From Pseudoalteromonas sp. '520P1 No. 423' (lineage in GTDB: Bacteria > Pseudomonadota > Gammaproteobacteria > Enterobacterales > Alteromonadaceae), in the NCBI RefSeq assembly GCF_001269985.1, contig NZ_BBZB01000002.1:1178001-1242000 (forward strand): DNA of 64,000 nucleotides, written 5' to 3'. This document shows, in pieces, positions 1 to 8,852 of the stretch. Position 1 is the first letter of the stretch, and each line of letters opens with the position of its first letter. The translations under genes were made by a program, and so were the position numbers. A model generated the notes under the pieces. It did no database searches. It was not told where the DNA came from and worked only from the letters and a program-made list of their open reading frames with translations.

Positions 1-216
1 CCACTTTATAAATAAGAAACTACTCGCTAAAGAACCTGTTACAAGTGCATAACGCAATCCATATTTGAATAGGATATAAAATGCAAATAATTGACCAAAA
101 AGAAATTCGGTGTTTGATAAAAAAGACAGCGGTAATAAATTGATTAGGCCACCAAAGCAGCCAAAGACAATTGATTTTATCCAAAGATTAGAAATTAAAG
201 CTGGCTTATTAGTCAT
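1..216 (-). CDS. N-terminal part of a multi-pass membrane (sensor-type) protein, cut by window edge
   Basis: An open frame on the minus strand starts with ATG at 216 and stays open to base 1, giving the first 72 residues. Two hydrophobic stretches are visible, at about residues 13-30 and 39-60. The segment NTEFLFGQLFAFYILFKYG resembles the membrane sensory domains found at the start of histidine kinases and diguanylate cyclases in Alteromonadales, where a conserved TEFLFG-like loop joins helices. The output domain lies outside the window, so the function is only inferred. The ribosome binding site is weak (AAAAAGCG about 8 bases upstream). Confidence 0.6.
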   Translation of the reverse strand, partial: MTNKPALISNLWIKSIVFGCFGGLINLLPLSFLSNTEFLFGQLFAFYILFKYGLRYALVTGSLASSFLFIKW

Positions 217-648
217 ATATTCGCTTTTTTGATACTTTTAAAAGCTAAAATACCATTCAAGTTAGATATTTAAAACTATTCACTAATATATTTTAGTTTA
301 AAATAATGATTATATTTATATAGAAGAGCTATATAAAGCAATAAAATTTCTTTGATTAGCCATACACGTAAATGGCAGTGGCAAACTTGGATCACAATGA
401 TAACCAGCAGGATATAAACTATGAGGCACAAAATAACCCGGCGTGTTCTAACTCATTTCAATATTAAAAAATACCATCCACAATAGCTTACTTATACAAT
501 AAGCCTTTATATCATACCATTTGTGTTATTTAACTGGCCCTGAGTGGGAGTTTAAATAACGCCTTCAAAAATATTCACTTTTATACTTGATTATTCTTAT
601 ATATTTTACAAACTTAACTTAATAAGGTCTTATTGAGATTATAAGTTT
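217..648. other. intergenic region between two divergent genes
   Basis: This AT-rich stretch of about 430 bases lies between the divergent membrane-sensor gene and the GlpD-like gene. It must carry both promoters. I see no convincing reading frame, RNA gene, strong dyad or known operator in it. Confidence 0.5.
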
Positions 649-1803
649 ATGACGCAGTTTGATGTCACTATTATTGGAGGAGGTATAGCAGGTGCAGGCG
701 TTGCCCAATGTGCAGCCGCAGCTGGTTACAGCGTATTACTTTTGGAAAAAGGTGATTACGCAAGTCAAACTTCATGTAGTTCAAGTAAGTTAATACATGG
801 GGGTTTACGTTATTTAGAAACAATGCAACTTAACTTGGTATACAACGCATTACAAGAACGTGCCTCATTATTAAAATTAGCCCCCGAATTAGTACACCCT
901 ATTCCTTTTTACATTCCTGTATATAGTGATACCTCAAGAAGTGTTTGGACATTAAGATTAGGTTTATCATTATATGCTCTACTATCTGGATTTAATAAGC
1001 TAAGCCGTTATAAAGAAATACCAAAAACAGATTGGTCACTATTAAAAGATATAAAAACAGAGGGGTTAATTGCAGTATTCCAATATTGGGATGCACAAAC
1101 AAACGATCAATTATTAACTAACAGTATTATTAAAAGTGCGCTTAACTTAGGAGCCAGTGCTCATTCTCATGCCGAATTTATTAAAGCTGAAAAGCTCAGT
1201 AGCGGATATAAAGTATCATTTAATATAAATAAAGGGATAAGTGAAGTTAATACACTAATGATAATTAACGCAACTGGGCCTTGGGTGAATGAAACTTTAG
1301 ATAAAATTTACCCACAAGTTAAGGGCTGCAATATTGATTGGGTGCAAGGTACGCATATTATTTTAGATAAAACGGCGCCCAAAAAAATATTCTACTTAGA
1401 GTCTAAAGCTGATCAACGTGTGATATTTGTTATGCCTTGGTATGGTAAAACACTAATAGGCACTACTGAAGTTGTTTTAGAAGAACTTCCAGAATATATC
1501 AGCCCCCATGCAGAGGAAATCGATTATTTATTATCAGTCTACCAAAGTTATTATAAAGGAGAATTACCAAAAATCATTCGCTCCTTTGCAGGAGTACGTG
1601 TATTACCTAAGCAAAAAAATGCTGCTTTTTCACGCCCTAGAGAAAGCATTATCTGGCAATCACCTCAAAACCCTCACATTATCAGTTTATATGGTGGTAA
1701 GTTAACAACTTTTAGAAGTACAGCCAAAAAAGTGGTTAAACAAATCAAACACACCATTGGCCCAAAAGAAAAATGTGTAAATATTGATAATCTCAAATTA
1801 TAA
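649..1803 (+). CDS. FAD-dependent glycerol-3-phosphate dehydrogenase-like oxidoreductase (short form)
   Basis: The protein begins with a dinucleotide-binding motif (IIGGGIAGAG, residues 8-17). It has the GlpD signature SSKLIHGGLRYLE near residue 47 and the family's GGKLTTFRSTAKK motif near the C-terminus. GlpD oxidises glycerol-3-phosphate to dihydroxyacetone phosphate with FAD and feeds the quinone pool at the inner membrane. At 384 residues it is about 100-130 shorter than usual GlpD and ends just after the FAD fold, so the C-terminal helical (DAO_C) domain is missing. No glpF, glpK or glpR is nearby, so the physiological substrate is not certain. The ribosome binding site is weak. The next gene is a TonB receptor 196 bases downstream and is probably transcribed separately. 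Confidence 0.75.
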   Translation: MTQFDVTIIGGGIAGAGVAQCAAAAGYSVLLLEKGDYASQTSCSSSKLIHGGLRYLETMQLNLVYNALQERASLLKLAPELVHPIPFYIPVYSDTSRSVWTLRLGLSLYALLSGFNKLSRYKEIPKTDWSLLKDIKTEGLIAVFQYWDAQTNDQLLTNSIIKSALNLGASAHSHAEFIKAEKLSSGYKVSFNINKGISEVNTLMIINATGPWVNETLDKIYPQVKGCNIDWVQGTHIILDKTAPKKIFYLESKADQRVIFVMPWYGKTLIGTTEVVLEELPEYISPHAEEIDYLLSVYQSYYKGELPKIIRSFAGVRVLPKQKNAAFSRPRESIIWQSPQNPHIISLYGGKLTTFRSTAKKVVKQIKHTIGPKEKCVNIDNLKL

Positions 1804-1890
1804 GACTTAACCTCCTAGCTGCCTTTAAAAATTTAAATTGTAAATATATATAACTAAATATTGCCCACATGTATCTCAATTGTTATATTT

Positions 1891-1911
1891 ATCTCAGAAA
1901 TAATCTGAGAT
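1891..1911. promoter_or_regulatory. inverted repeat upstream of the TonB receptor gene, candidate operator
   Basis: ATCTCAG (1891-1897) and CTGAGAT (1905-1911) form a perfect 7-base inverted repeat with a 7-base AT spacer. The 9-mer TTGTTATAT also occurs on both sides (about 1880 and 1914). The site is about 90 bases before the TonB receptor start and would suit a dimeric repressor. Which regulator binds it is unknown. Confidence 0.3.
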
Positions 1912-1999
1912 AATTGTTATATCTCAATAATTCTAATCATAAATATAAAAATCAACAGGATTTATATATCTAAAAAGATATAAATTGGGGTGTAATTAA

Positions 2000-4993
2000 A
2001 TGACTAAAAATCTAATTTTAAATAAAACGCAACTGGCTGATGCAGTCAAAAAAGCGCTTGTATTTACTACATTGAGTTCTATTTATGCCGCGACACCGAG
2101 TTTTGCCACAGAAGAACTGGCTGATGAGCAAGTGGAGCGTATTTCAGTGACAGGATCTCGAATTCAAAGATCGAGTGCACAAATGACAACACCTACCACC
2201 GTCATAGATTCTGAAGCAATAGAGATGTCTGGTGCTAAAAATATAGGCGACTTACTTAATAAATACCCTGCCTTATTAGATGGTATTGGTGGTGCAGGTA
2301 ATAATACCAATAGTGGCGCGAGTTTTTCTTTAAATAATGCAGGATTAGAACTTGCTAATTTAAGAGGGTTAGGTACAAACAGAACATTAGTGCTCGTAAA
2401 TGGTCGCCGTCATGTGCCAGGTGCTGCCGGTACCTCCGCAGTAGATATGAGCATGATCCCTTCTGCACTGGTTGATCATATTGAAATTATTACTGGTGGC
2501 GCATCAGCAATTTATGGCGCAGATGCTGTTACAGGTGTTGTAAACTTTATCTTAAAAGATGATATTGAAGGTTTAAAAGTTGATATTTCAGCAGGGGTAA
2601 CTGGTGAAAGTGATGGCGAAACTCAAGACGCTTCTTTTACATATGGTCGTAATTTTGATAATGATAATGGTAATATCACTGCACATTTATCTTACTCAAA
2701 TGAAGAAGAAATCCCATTTACAGCAAGAGATTACGCTTTAAATCGTTATGCATTTAGAGCTAATCCACTCAACACTGGTCCAGATGACGGTATAGCAGAT
2801 ACTATTTTCTTTAACGATGTACGATATCAAGCTTTAAGTAAAGAAGGTTTATTTTATGTGCCTAATGATGATTGGGTTTTAAAGGATACTGGTTTTGATA
2901 TTATTAACAATCCACTGCCTCCTACTTTTGCAGATGATCCTTTCAGCTTAGGCTATGACACATATGCGATCGATAGAGAAACGGGTCAATTCAGAGATTT
3001 TGTTCCGGGTATAAATTGTCAGGTTGTACCATGTGATGGTGGAGATGGTTTCAGAACCCAGGAAACGGGCACACTAAACTCACCAAGTGAACGTTTAATT
3101 TTTAATATTAATGGTCACTATGATGTAAATAATGATCTTAGATTATTTGCAGAAGCTAAATATGGCAAAGTAGAATCGGCTGTATCGACACAAGCGTCGG
3201 TTTTTCACGATGATAACTTTGGGCCGCTTATTTCTATTACCAAAGATAACCCATTTAGACCACAGCAACTTGTAGATATTATGCATCAAAGGGAACTCGA
3301 TGTTGTTGCATTAGCAGTTGTTGGTTTAACTGCAAGAAATGAGAACATCAGAGAAACTAGTCAATTCACATTGGGTGGTGAAGGTTCATTTTCAGATTAT
3401 GATTACAATTTTTATATTCAACACGGTAAAGTTGATAGTGAATTAAACTCTGTTGATATATTAAATGAAAATTACTATCGTTCTTTAGATGCTGTCACAG
3501 ATGAAAACGGTAACGCTGTTTGTCGAGATGCTGCGCAAAACCCAGAGTGTGTCGCATTTAATCCAATTGATGGTTTAGCCTCTGATGAAGCAAAAAATTA
3601 CGTGGGTGTGACATTACAACAAAGGAATTCTATCGAGCAGACAGTCGCAGCATTTTCTTTAAGTGGTGAATTATTTGAAGCAACTGCTGGAACTGTAGAT
3701 TTTGCAGTAGGTGTAGAATACCGTAAAGAAACATCAAACAGTACCCCAGACTTATTATCCCAAGCAGTAGATGCAGATGGCGTTGGCTCAGGTTTAGTGG
3801 GTTCTCGTACTGGTCCTACCCGCCCTGAAAATTCATATTTAAGCCCTGTAACCGGTAGCTATACTGTAAAAGAAATTTATGGCGAATTACTTGTCCCTAT
3901 AATTGAAGGCCAAACTGTAATAGAGAATCTAGATTTGGAGTTAGCGGCACGTTATTCTGATCATAGTGTGACAGGTGGCGACTCTACTTATAAATTAGCG
4001 CTTAATTGGGCTATTAACAGTAATTTTAGAACACGTTATACATACTCTCATGCCGTTCGAGCGCCAAATATACAAGAGTTATTTGCAGCAGAATCAATTG
4101 GAGGCGCAAATATGACAGATCCATGTCACTCTGATAATCAGTTATTAGGCCCTGATGGCAGCAGTCGTGTAGCCAATTGCGCAAGCTTAGGTTTAGCACC
4201 AGATTTTGTATCTAATGCGTCTTTTGGTACACGCTCTGTTGAAAGTAAAGGCAATATTGAACTAAACCCTGAAATTGCAGATACATTAACTGTTGGTTTA
4301 GTTTATACCCCGTTTAGTGAGCTTAGTATTGCAGTAGATTATTGGGATATCAATATTGAAGACGCTATCACTACCTTTGAAGCTACTGATATTTTAAACA
4401 ACTGTGTTGATGGTCAAAGTTTAAATAGCGTTTTTTGTGATGCTGTTAAAAGAGATACAGAAGGTCAAATTTTACTGGTTTCTACACAAAGTATTAATGC
4501 TGCAAATTTTGCAGCAAGTGGTACTGACTTAGATATTAACTATAGCCATGGTTTATCTTTCGGTCAGCTAAACTTTACTTTCAAAGGCACTTATTTAGAT
4601 GAAAAAACCTTTCAACAAAACTCAGCAGATCCAACTGATATAGACAGCCAAGCTGGTGAAGTAGGCTCTCCTCATTTTAGGGCTTTAGTCACGTCAGCTT
4701 TAAAAACTGATAATATGGTAGCAAGTTGGACTGTAAACTACATAGGCGAATCTACTTTTGATAAGGATGCTAAGCCTGAAGCTTTCCCAGAATCTTTCAA
4801 TAATAAAGTTAAAGCATATACTTACCATAACCTTAACTTAAGTTATTCATATAATGATGACATATCTTTGTATTTAGGAATAGACAATGTAGCAGATAAA
4901 AAACCAGCAGCATTGCCTAATTTAAATGCCGGTGGCTTATTATATGATGGCATAGGTCGCAAATATTATGCTGGTATGCAGTTTAATTTGTAA
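2000..4993 (+). CDS. TonB-dependent outer membrane receptor
   Basis: This 997-residue outer membrane protein has an export signal (about residues 1-36, ending near TPSFA). A TonB-box-like segment (VERISVTGSRI) follows, then a plug domain with the typical NLRGLGTNRTLVLVNGRR and IYGADAVTGVVNFILK motifs. The rest is a long beta-barrel ending in an aromatic-rich strand (YYAGMQFNL) suited to Bam-assisted insertion. The plug type matches the large Alteromonadales receptors used for peptide or oligosaccharide uptake, but nothing nearby fixes the ligand. It is monocistronic: an inverted repeat lies upstream and a strong terminator just downstream. Confidence 0.9.
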   Translation: MTKNLILNKTQLADAVKKALVFTTLSSIYAATPSFATEELADEQVERISVTGSRIQRSSAQMTTPTTVIDSEAIEMSGAKNIGDLLNKYPALLDGIGGAGNNTNSGASFSLNNAGLELANLRGLGTNRTLVLVNGRRHVPGAAGTSAVDMSMIPSALVDHIEIITGGASAIYGADAVTGVVNFILKDDIEGLKVDISAGVTGESDGETQDASFTYGRNFDNDNGNITAHLSYSNEEEIPFTARDYALNRYAFRANPLNTGPDDGIADTIFFNDVRYQALSKEGLFYVPNDDWVLKDTGFDIINNPLPPTFADDPFSLGYDTYAIDRETGQFRDFVPGINCQVVPCDGGDGFRTQETGTLNSPSERLIFNINGHYDVNNDLRLFAEAKYGKVESAVSTQASVFHDDNFGPLISITKDNPFRPQQLVDIMHQRELDVVALAVVGLTARNENIRETSQFTLGGEGSFSDYDYNFYIQHGKVDSELNSVDILNENYYRSLDAVTDENGNAVCRDAAQNPECVAFNPIDGLASDEAKNYVGVTLQQRNSIEQTVAAFSLSGELFEATAGTVDFAVGVEYRKETSNSTPDLLSQAVDADGVGSGLVGSRTGPTRPENSYLSPVTGSYTVKEIYGELLVPIIEGQTVIENLDLELAARYSDHSVTGGDSTYKLALNWAINSNFRTRYTYSHAVRAPNIQELFAAESIGGANMTDPCHSDNQLLGPDGSSRVANCASLGLAPDFVSNASFGTRSVESKGNIELNPEIADTLTVGLVYTPFSELSIAVDYWDINIEDAITTFEATDILNNCVDGQSLNSVFCDAVKRDTEGQILLVSTQSINAANFAASGTDLDINYSHGLSFGQLNFTFKGTYLDEKTFQQNSADPTDIDSQAGEVGSPHFRALVTSALKTDNMVASWTVNYIGESTFDKDAKPEAFPESFNNKVKAYTYHNLNLSYSYNDDISLYLGIDNVADKKPAALPNLNAGGLLYDGIGRKYYAGMQFNL

Positions 4994-5011
4994 CCCTTAA
5001 TATAGATAAAT

Positions 5012-5035
5012 AAAACGCCACTTTGTGGCGTTTTT
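5012..5035 (+). terminator. rho-independent terminator of the TonB receptor gene
   Basis: AAAACGCCAC and GTGGCGTTTT pair perfectly around a TTT loop and are followed by T residues, 19 bases after the stop codon. The A-rich left arm means it could also serve the converging gene on the other strand. Confidence 0.85.
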
Positions 5036-5062
5036 ACATACTTATGTAAGAAAAGATATACT

Positions 5063-6295
5063 TTAGCAATGTTCAAAGTAAATACGGTATGTAGATGACC
5101 AAATCGGATATTCAACTTCCATCATATAACACACAAAGTCATCTTTATTTAAGTTTGCATAGTTAAATAAGTAGTCGCTCATATCGCCCACTTTGAGTGT
5201 GCCAATTATTTTGGCTCGCTCTGAACTTGAATGTAAAACATTAAGCTCTGGGAACTCTGGTAATCGCTCAGTCCACATATCTGAGGCTCTAAGTTTACCC
5301 TCTTCTACTCTTTGATTATTAGAGTAACATCCCACATTAACTGAACTTCTCATATCTAATTTTTTGTCTAAAAAAACCATCATTACGAGTTTCTCAGTCG
5401 GTGATTTAATACTAATACTTGTTGAACTACATTTACTCTGGTGCACCAAAGGGTTAGCTAACTCATCTGGGTTACTAAATAAAAAGCTAGCATCAAAAGG
5501 TGCATTGCTATCTAAGTCATTAAATACTATGCCTGAATTACTCGCTGAAAAACTAGAATATGAGTCAGCTAAATTAGGATCTGAAAATTCATCTATTATG
5601 CCAATTTGGAATTTGCTTGTATCTATTCTTGAGTTTGAAGTCACATTGTCAGGTGCAATAAAACCAGTTGGATTTGGGTGTGTATAAAACTGAACAAACG
5701 GAGGTGAAGCTTTGCTTCGCTCAATACCAATCTTTGTGATCATGGCGACTTCTTGTAAAAACTGCTTATCATTTTGATTTTCAGTTAATACATAACACGA
5801 AAATAACGTTTTTATAGAAGATGATAGCAATTGTTTTGAACACAAAAAGTGTTGATTTCTTTTTTGCTGTGCTGACAAACTGACTGTTTCAGTGATTTTA
5901 TTTGGCTCATTATCAGTTAATAACCGTTTTAAATGGGCATGACTTTTTGCATAGAGCTTAATTTGATGATTAAAAGCTTGAACCACATTTTCAAGTTCTA
6001 GAATATGCTGTTTTTGTAATGAGACATGCTTTAATTTAGAGATAAAGTCATCTAAACCGGAAATACCAGGTAATAGAGTTAATACTTCTTTTCCGTTTCG
6101 ACTCTTTTGTAAAGCATTTAAAATACGCTGACAGTTAGATTTATTGTAATCAAGCCATTTAGACATACCTGATATCGAATGCGCTGATTGCGGAAATTGT
6201 GAGAATAGACCATTTAAAACACTTTTAAAGTTTTCACCTGTTCTATTTAGTGCAATAAAATCTTCATTTGTAAGGGGTTTTGTTTTAAAAGACAT
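5063..6295 (-). CDS. hypothetical protein, 410 residues
   Basis: I do not recognise this protein. It has no signal peptide or membrane helix and is probably cytoplasmic. The first 70 residues hold a helical segment (SISGMSKWLDYNKSNCQRIL) that could be a winged-helix or other DNA-binding fold, but this is weak. The region around residues 80-140 is helix-rich, and the C-terminal half has alternating short strands ending in YRIYFEHC. Base and codon use match the neighbours, and the frame is long and uninterrupted, so it is a real gene. It is convergent with the TonB receptor and appears monocistronic. Confidence 0.6.
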   Translation of the reverse strand: MSFKTKPLTNEDFIALNRTGENFKSVLNGLFSQFPQSAHSISGMSKWLDYNKSNCQRILNALQKSRNGKEVLTLLPGISGLDDFISKLKHVSLQKQHILELENVVQAFNHQIKLYAKSHAHLKRLLTDNEPNKITETVSLSAQQKRNQHFLCSKQLLSSSIKTLFSCYVLTENQNDKQFLQEVAMITKIGIERSKASPPFVQFYTHPNPTGFIAPDNVTSNSRIDTSKFQIGIIDEFSDPNLADSYSSFSASNSGIVFNDLDSNAPFDASFLFSNPDELANPLVHQSKCSSTSISIKSPTEKLVMMVFLDKKLDMRSSVNVGCYSNNQRVEEGKLRASDMWTERLPEFPELNVLHSSSERAKIIGTLKVGDMSDYLFNYANLNKDDFVCYMMEVEYPIWSSTYRIYFEHC

Positions 6296-6393
6296 ATATT
6301 TTAATAATTATTTTAGCCTATCTAGAATTCTATCTTAAATTATAGTTATAAGGAAATTAACCCGCATTATATTTATCTCTAACGCTTGCGCAT

Positions 6394-6419
6394 AAAAAAA
6401 GGAGCCAGGGGACTCCTTT
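6394..6419 (-). terminator. terminator of the secreted protease gene
   Basis: On the minus strand AAAGGAG (6419-6413) pairs with CTCCTTT (6404-6398) and is followed by a run of T. It lies about 40 bases after the protease stop codon. Confidence 0.8.
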
Positions 6420-6455
6420 GTTACAACAATAATTTCATTTATAACTTAAGCTATC

Positions 6456-8135
6456 CTAATTACATGTTCCTGATTCAGTCCATGGACCCCAATCACCTGA
6501 TTCTGCCGGATTTTGCCCTTGAGTCCACCAGTTGGCTTTATATTTAACACCATTAAGTGCGACTTCATCACCTGTTAAATAAACAGCTGTTGCAGTCCAT
6601 GTTTCAATACCTGAACAACCTGTATTTGTTGATTCATTAACTGTTACTTGTTGTGTTGATACACTCGTTAAACCTTCAGCGTCCATAACTGTTAATGTCA
6701 CATAATAAGTGCCTTCAGAATTATAAACATGTATCGGGTTTACTGAATTTGATGACGTATTATCACCAAAATCCCATACACGAGAAACCACAGCTTGATC
6801 ATCTGTAGAACTGTCAGTGAAACTTGCCGATAACTCTGAAGTAGTCACATTAAAGCTTGCTACTGGCGCTTGATTTTCGCCAGTTGAGCTACATTCACCA
6901 AGGTTTTTCCATACATTACTATAAACATTAGGTTGTGCGCCTGTAGACCACCAAGTTGCTTGGTATTTATTGTTTAGGTAGCTAACAATATCATCTAATT
7001 GGTAACTTGTACTAGCACTCCAAGCATTAATGCCATCACAACCAGGTAAAACAACACCACCATCAATTTTAATAACTTGAGAAGTTGTATCTGTTTGACC
7101 TCTAGAGTCAGTTACTGTTAATGAAACTGTGTAATCACCTTTTACAGCATAATCATGACTAGGGTTGATTTGAACTGAAGTATTATTATCACCAAAATTC
7201 CAGCTATATGATACAACACCTTTATCATCTGTAGAGGTACTTGTGAAATTAACGGACATATCGCTTACTTGAGCACTAAAACGTGCTGTTGGTGGCATAT
7301 CATCAACTTCACCAATACCTGTTTTTGCTTTGATCCAATCAACATAACTAGTTGTACGGGTAAAAGCAGTTGCACCTCTACATTCACTACCCCAGCTTAC
7401 TGTTCCGATACTATAGAAATCGCCGTTAGCAGATATCGCATAAGGCCCCCCGCTGTCACCGTTACACGCAGAAACACCACCTGTACCTCCACCACAGATC
7501 ACAGAACCTGGAAGATTAAACTGTAATTGACTACTACAAGATGCATTAGAAATTACTGGCAAATCAACTTCCCTTAAAATGTCACTTTGAGAACCACGAT
7601 TACTTGTTAAACCCCAACCAGATACAGTTACATAACTGCCAACACCTGCATATTGATCTTCAATTAACTGTGTTGGTAATTTTGCTGGTTTATATTGCGA
7701 ACTTGCAGGTGATGCTAGCTTTAATAACCCAATATCATTGCCAGAGCGAATACCATTTGCACCACGCCAATTTTCGTGGTTAATAATTTGGCTAACACGA
7801 ATAGTTTGTCCATCTCCAGAGCGCATACTATGAGCTCCAACTTTTACAGTTAAGGAGCTGGTTGAAGCGTTATCTAAACAATGAGCTGCTGTTAATACCC
7901 AACTACTGCTGATCAAGGTACCGCCACACCCTTGGCGTCCATTCATTAGTAAAGCAACTTGATAAGGTCTAGAATATGGCGTAGAAGCTGTTCCACCTAC
8001 AATTTGTGGTGTAACACCATCGTCAATAGCAGCAAATGATGACCCAGTTAGTAAGCCTGCCATAACTGCTGAAGTCTTTAACATTACTGATAAGTTTTTA
8101 CTCACCGTGTTTGTATTATTGTTTTTTATATTCAT
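6456..8135 (-). CDS. secreted S1-family serine protease with two PKD and two chitin-binding-type (CBM5/12) domains
   Basis: A signal peptide (about residues 1-35) is followed by a short propeptide and the activation site IVGG (45-48). The catalytic triad is His85 (LTAAHC), Asp134 (GNDIGLLKL) and Ser228 (GDSGGP). The position equivalent to trypsin Asp189 is Ser222, which suggests chymotrypsin-like rather than trypsin-like specificity. After the protease domain come a PKD domain (about 280-356), a Trp-rich chitin-binding-type module (365-415), a second PKD (421-500) and a second module of the same kind (508-559). The duplicated layout suggests an extracellular enzyme that stays on chitin or cuticle-like particles while degrading the protein. 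It is monocistronic, with its own terminator. Confidence 0.92.
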   Translation of the reverse strand: MNIKNNNTNTVSKNLSVMLKTSAVMAGLLTGSSFAAIDDGVTPQIVGGTASTPYSRPYQVALLMNGRQGCGGTLISSSWVLTAAHCLDNASTSSLTVKVGAHSMRSGDGQTIRVSQIINHENWRGANGIRSGNDIGLLKLASPASSQYKPAKLPTQLIEDQYAGVGSYVTVSGWGLTSNRGSQSDILREVDLPVISNASCSSQLQFNLPGSVICGGGTGGVSACNGDSGGPYAISANGDFYSIGTVSWGSECRGATAFTRTTSYVDWIKAKTGIGEVDDMPPTARFSAQVSDMSVNFTSTSTDDKGVVSYSWNFGDNNTSVQINPSHDYAVKGDYTVSLTVTDSRGQTDTTSQVIKIDGGVVLPGCDGINAWSASTSYQLDDIVSYLNNKYQATWWSTGAQPNVYSNVWKNLGECSSTGENQAPVASFNVTTSELSASFTDSSTDDQAVVSRVWDFGDNTSSNSVNPIHVYNSEGTYYVTLTVMDAEGLTSVSTQQVTVNESTNTGCSGIETWTATAVYLTGDEVALNGVKYKANWWTQGQNPAESGDWGPWTESGTCN

Positions 8136-8489
8136 AATTCTCTCATTATTTTTATTAATCTTAAAGCCACAAGTGACACCTAAGATATAATCTCAGATTA
8201 ACATTTATGCAACAAATACCTAAAAAAGGCACTTTATCGAATTTGTAAACTATTGTTTGTTTCTCACACTTTATTTCTTTGTAACAATAACTTAAATGTA
8301 TAAATAAGTTTACGCACAGAAATCGAAAACGATAAGTTTGATTTAACAAGTGATAGGAAGTGAAATATTTGTAACTTAGAGCAATATATTTTGTTTGATT
8401 TAAAATACAATAAACAAGCGATTAGGCTTCTATTTTTATTTATAGGATTGAACTTGTAATACTTAATAAATTATTTTAATTCAAAGGGC
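8136..8489. other. intergenic region upstream of the protease gene
   Basis: The protease promoter should lie at the low-coordinate end of this AT-rich stretch. A 62-codon minus-strand frame at 8161-8349 is open but has no convincing start site and an unlikely Cys/Leu/aromatic composition, so I do not call it. Confidence 0.4.
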
Positions 8490-8723
8490 TTAATTTCTTA
8501 ATTTTATATCGGGTTTATGATCAACTTCACCATCTTCAGCGATGGATATAATTGATTCATCTAAAGTGACAATCGCTGTTTTACCTTCAGGCATATCTCT
8601 AATAAATGCCAAATGATAACCAAATTGGCCAACATCATTAAGCGATAGCTTTTGAGCTAATGTTAACTCGTTTAATAATTCTTGAATTTTACGTTCAATA
8701 TTTTGGCGTTTGTCTTCTTTCAT
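8490..8723 (-). CDS. small conserved-looking hypothetical protein
   Basis: This frame gives 77 residues with balanced composition. A charged amphipathic helix (residues 1-30, KEDKRQNIERKIQELLNEL) precedes a short beta-rich part (HLAFIRDMPEGKTAIVTLDE) and a charged tail. There is no signal peptide or metal motif. Composition and strong frame usage favour a real gene, although the ribosome binding site is poor. It lies downstream of the ETF operon terminator and in the same direction, so it probably has its own promoter. Function unknown. Confidence 0.5.
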   Translation of the reverse strand: MKEDKRQNIERKIQELLNELTLAQKLSLNDVGQFGYHLAFIRDMPEGKTAIVTLDESIISIAEDGEVDHKPDIKLRN

Positions 8724-8808
8724 CGTATTGATTTTCTGCTAATTTAATTTGCACTTATAAAAAGTATAGACATCAAATTATATCTTCGCAAAATAACAGC
8801 CATATAAA

Positions 8809-8831
8809 AACCTGAAGTGTCGCTTCAGGTT
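8809..8831 (-). terminator. terminator of the acyl-CoA dehydrogenase/ETF operon
   Basis: AACCTGAAG and CTTCAGGTT form a perfect 9-base stem around TGTCG. On the minus strand the stem runs into TTTTTAT, 22 bases after the ETF-QO stop. Confidence 0.85.
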
Positions 8832-8852
8832 ATAGGTGGAGTTAAATGTATT

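Noticed and set aside
5364..5687. 107-codon plus-strand frame
   Set aside because: Antisense to the 410-residue hypothetical gene, with no supporting signals.
8161..8349. 62-codon minus-strand frame upstream of the protease
   Set aside because: Odd composition rich in Cys, Leu and aromatics, no ribosome binding site, no similarity I can recall.
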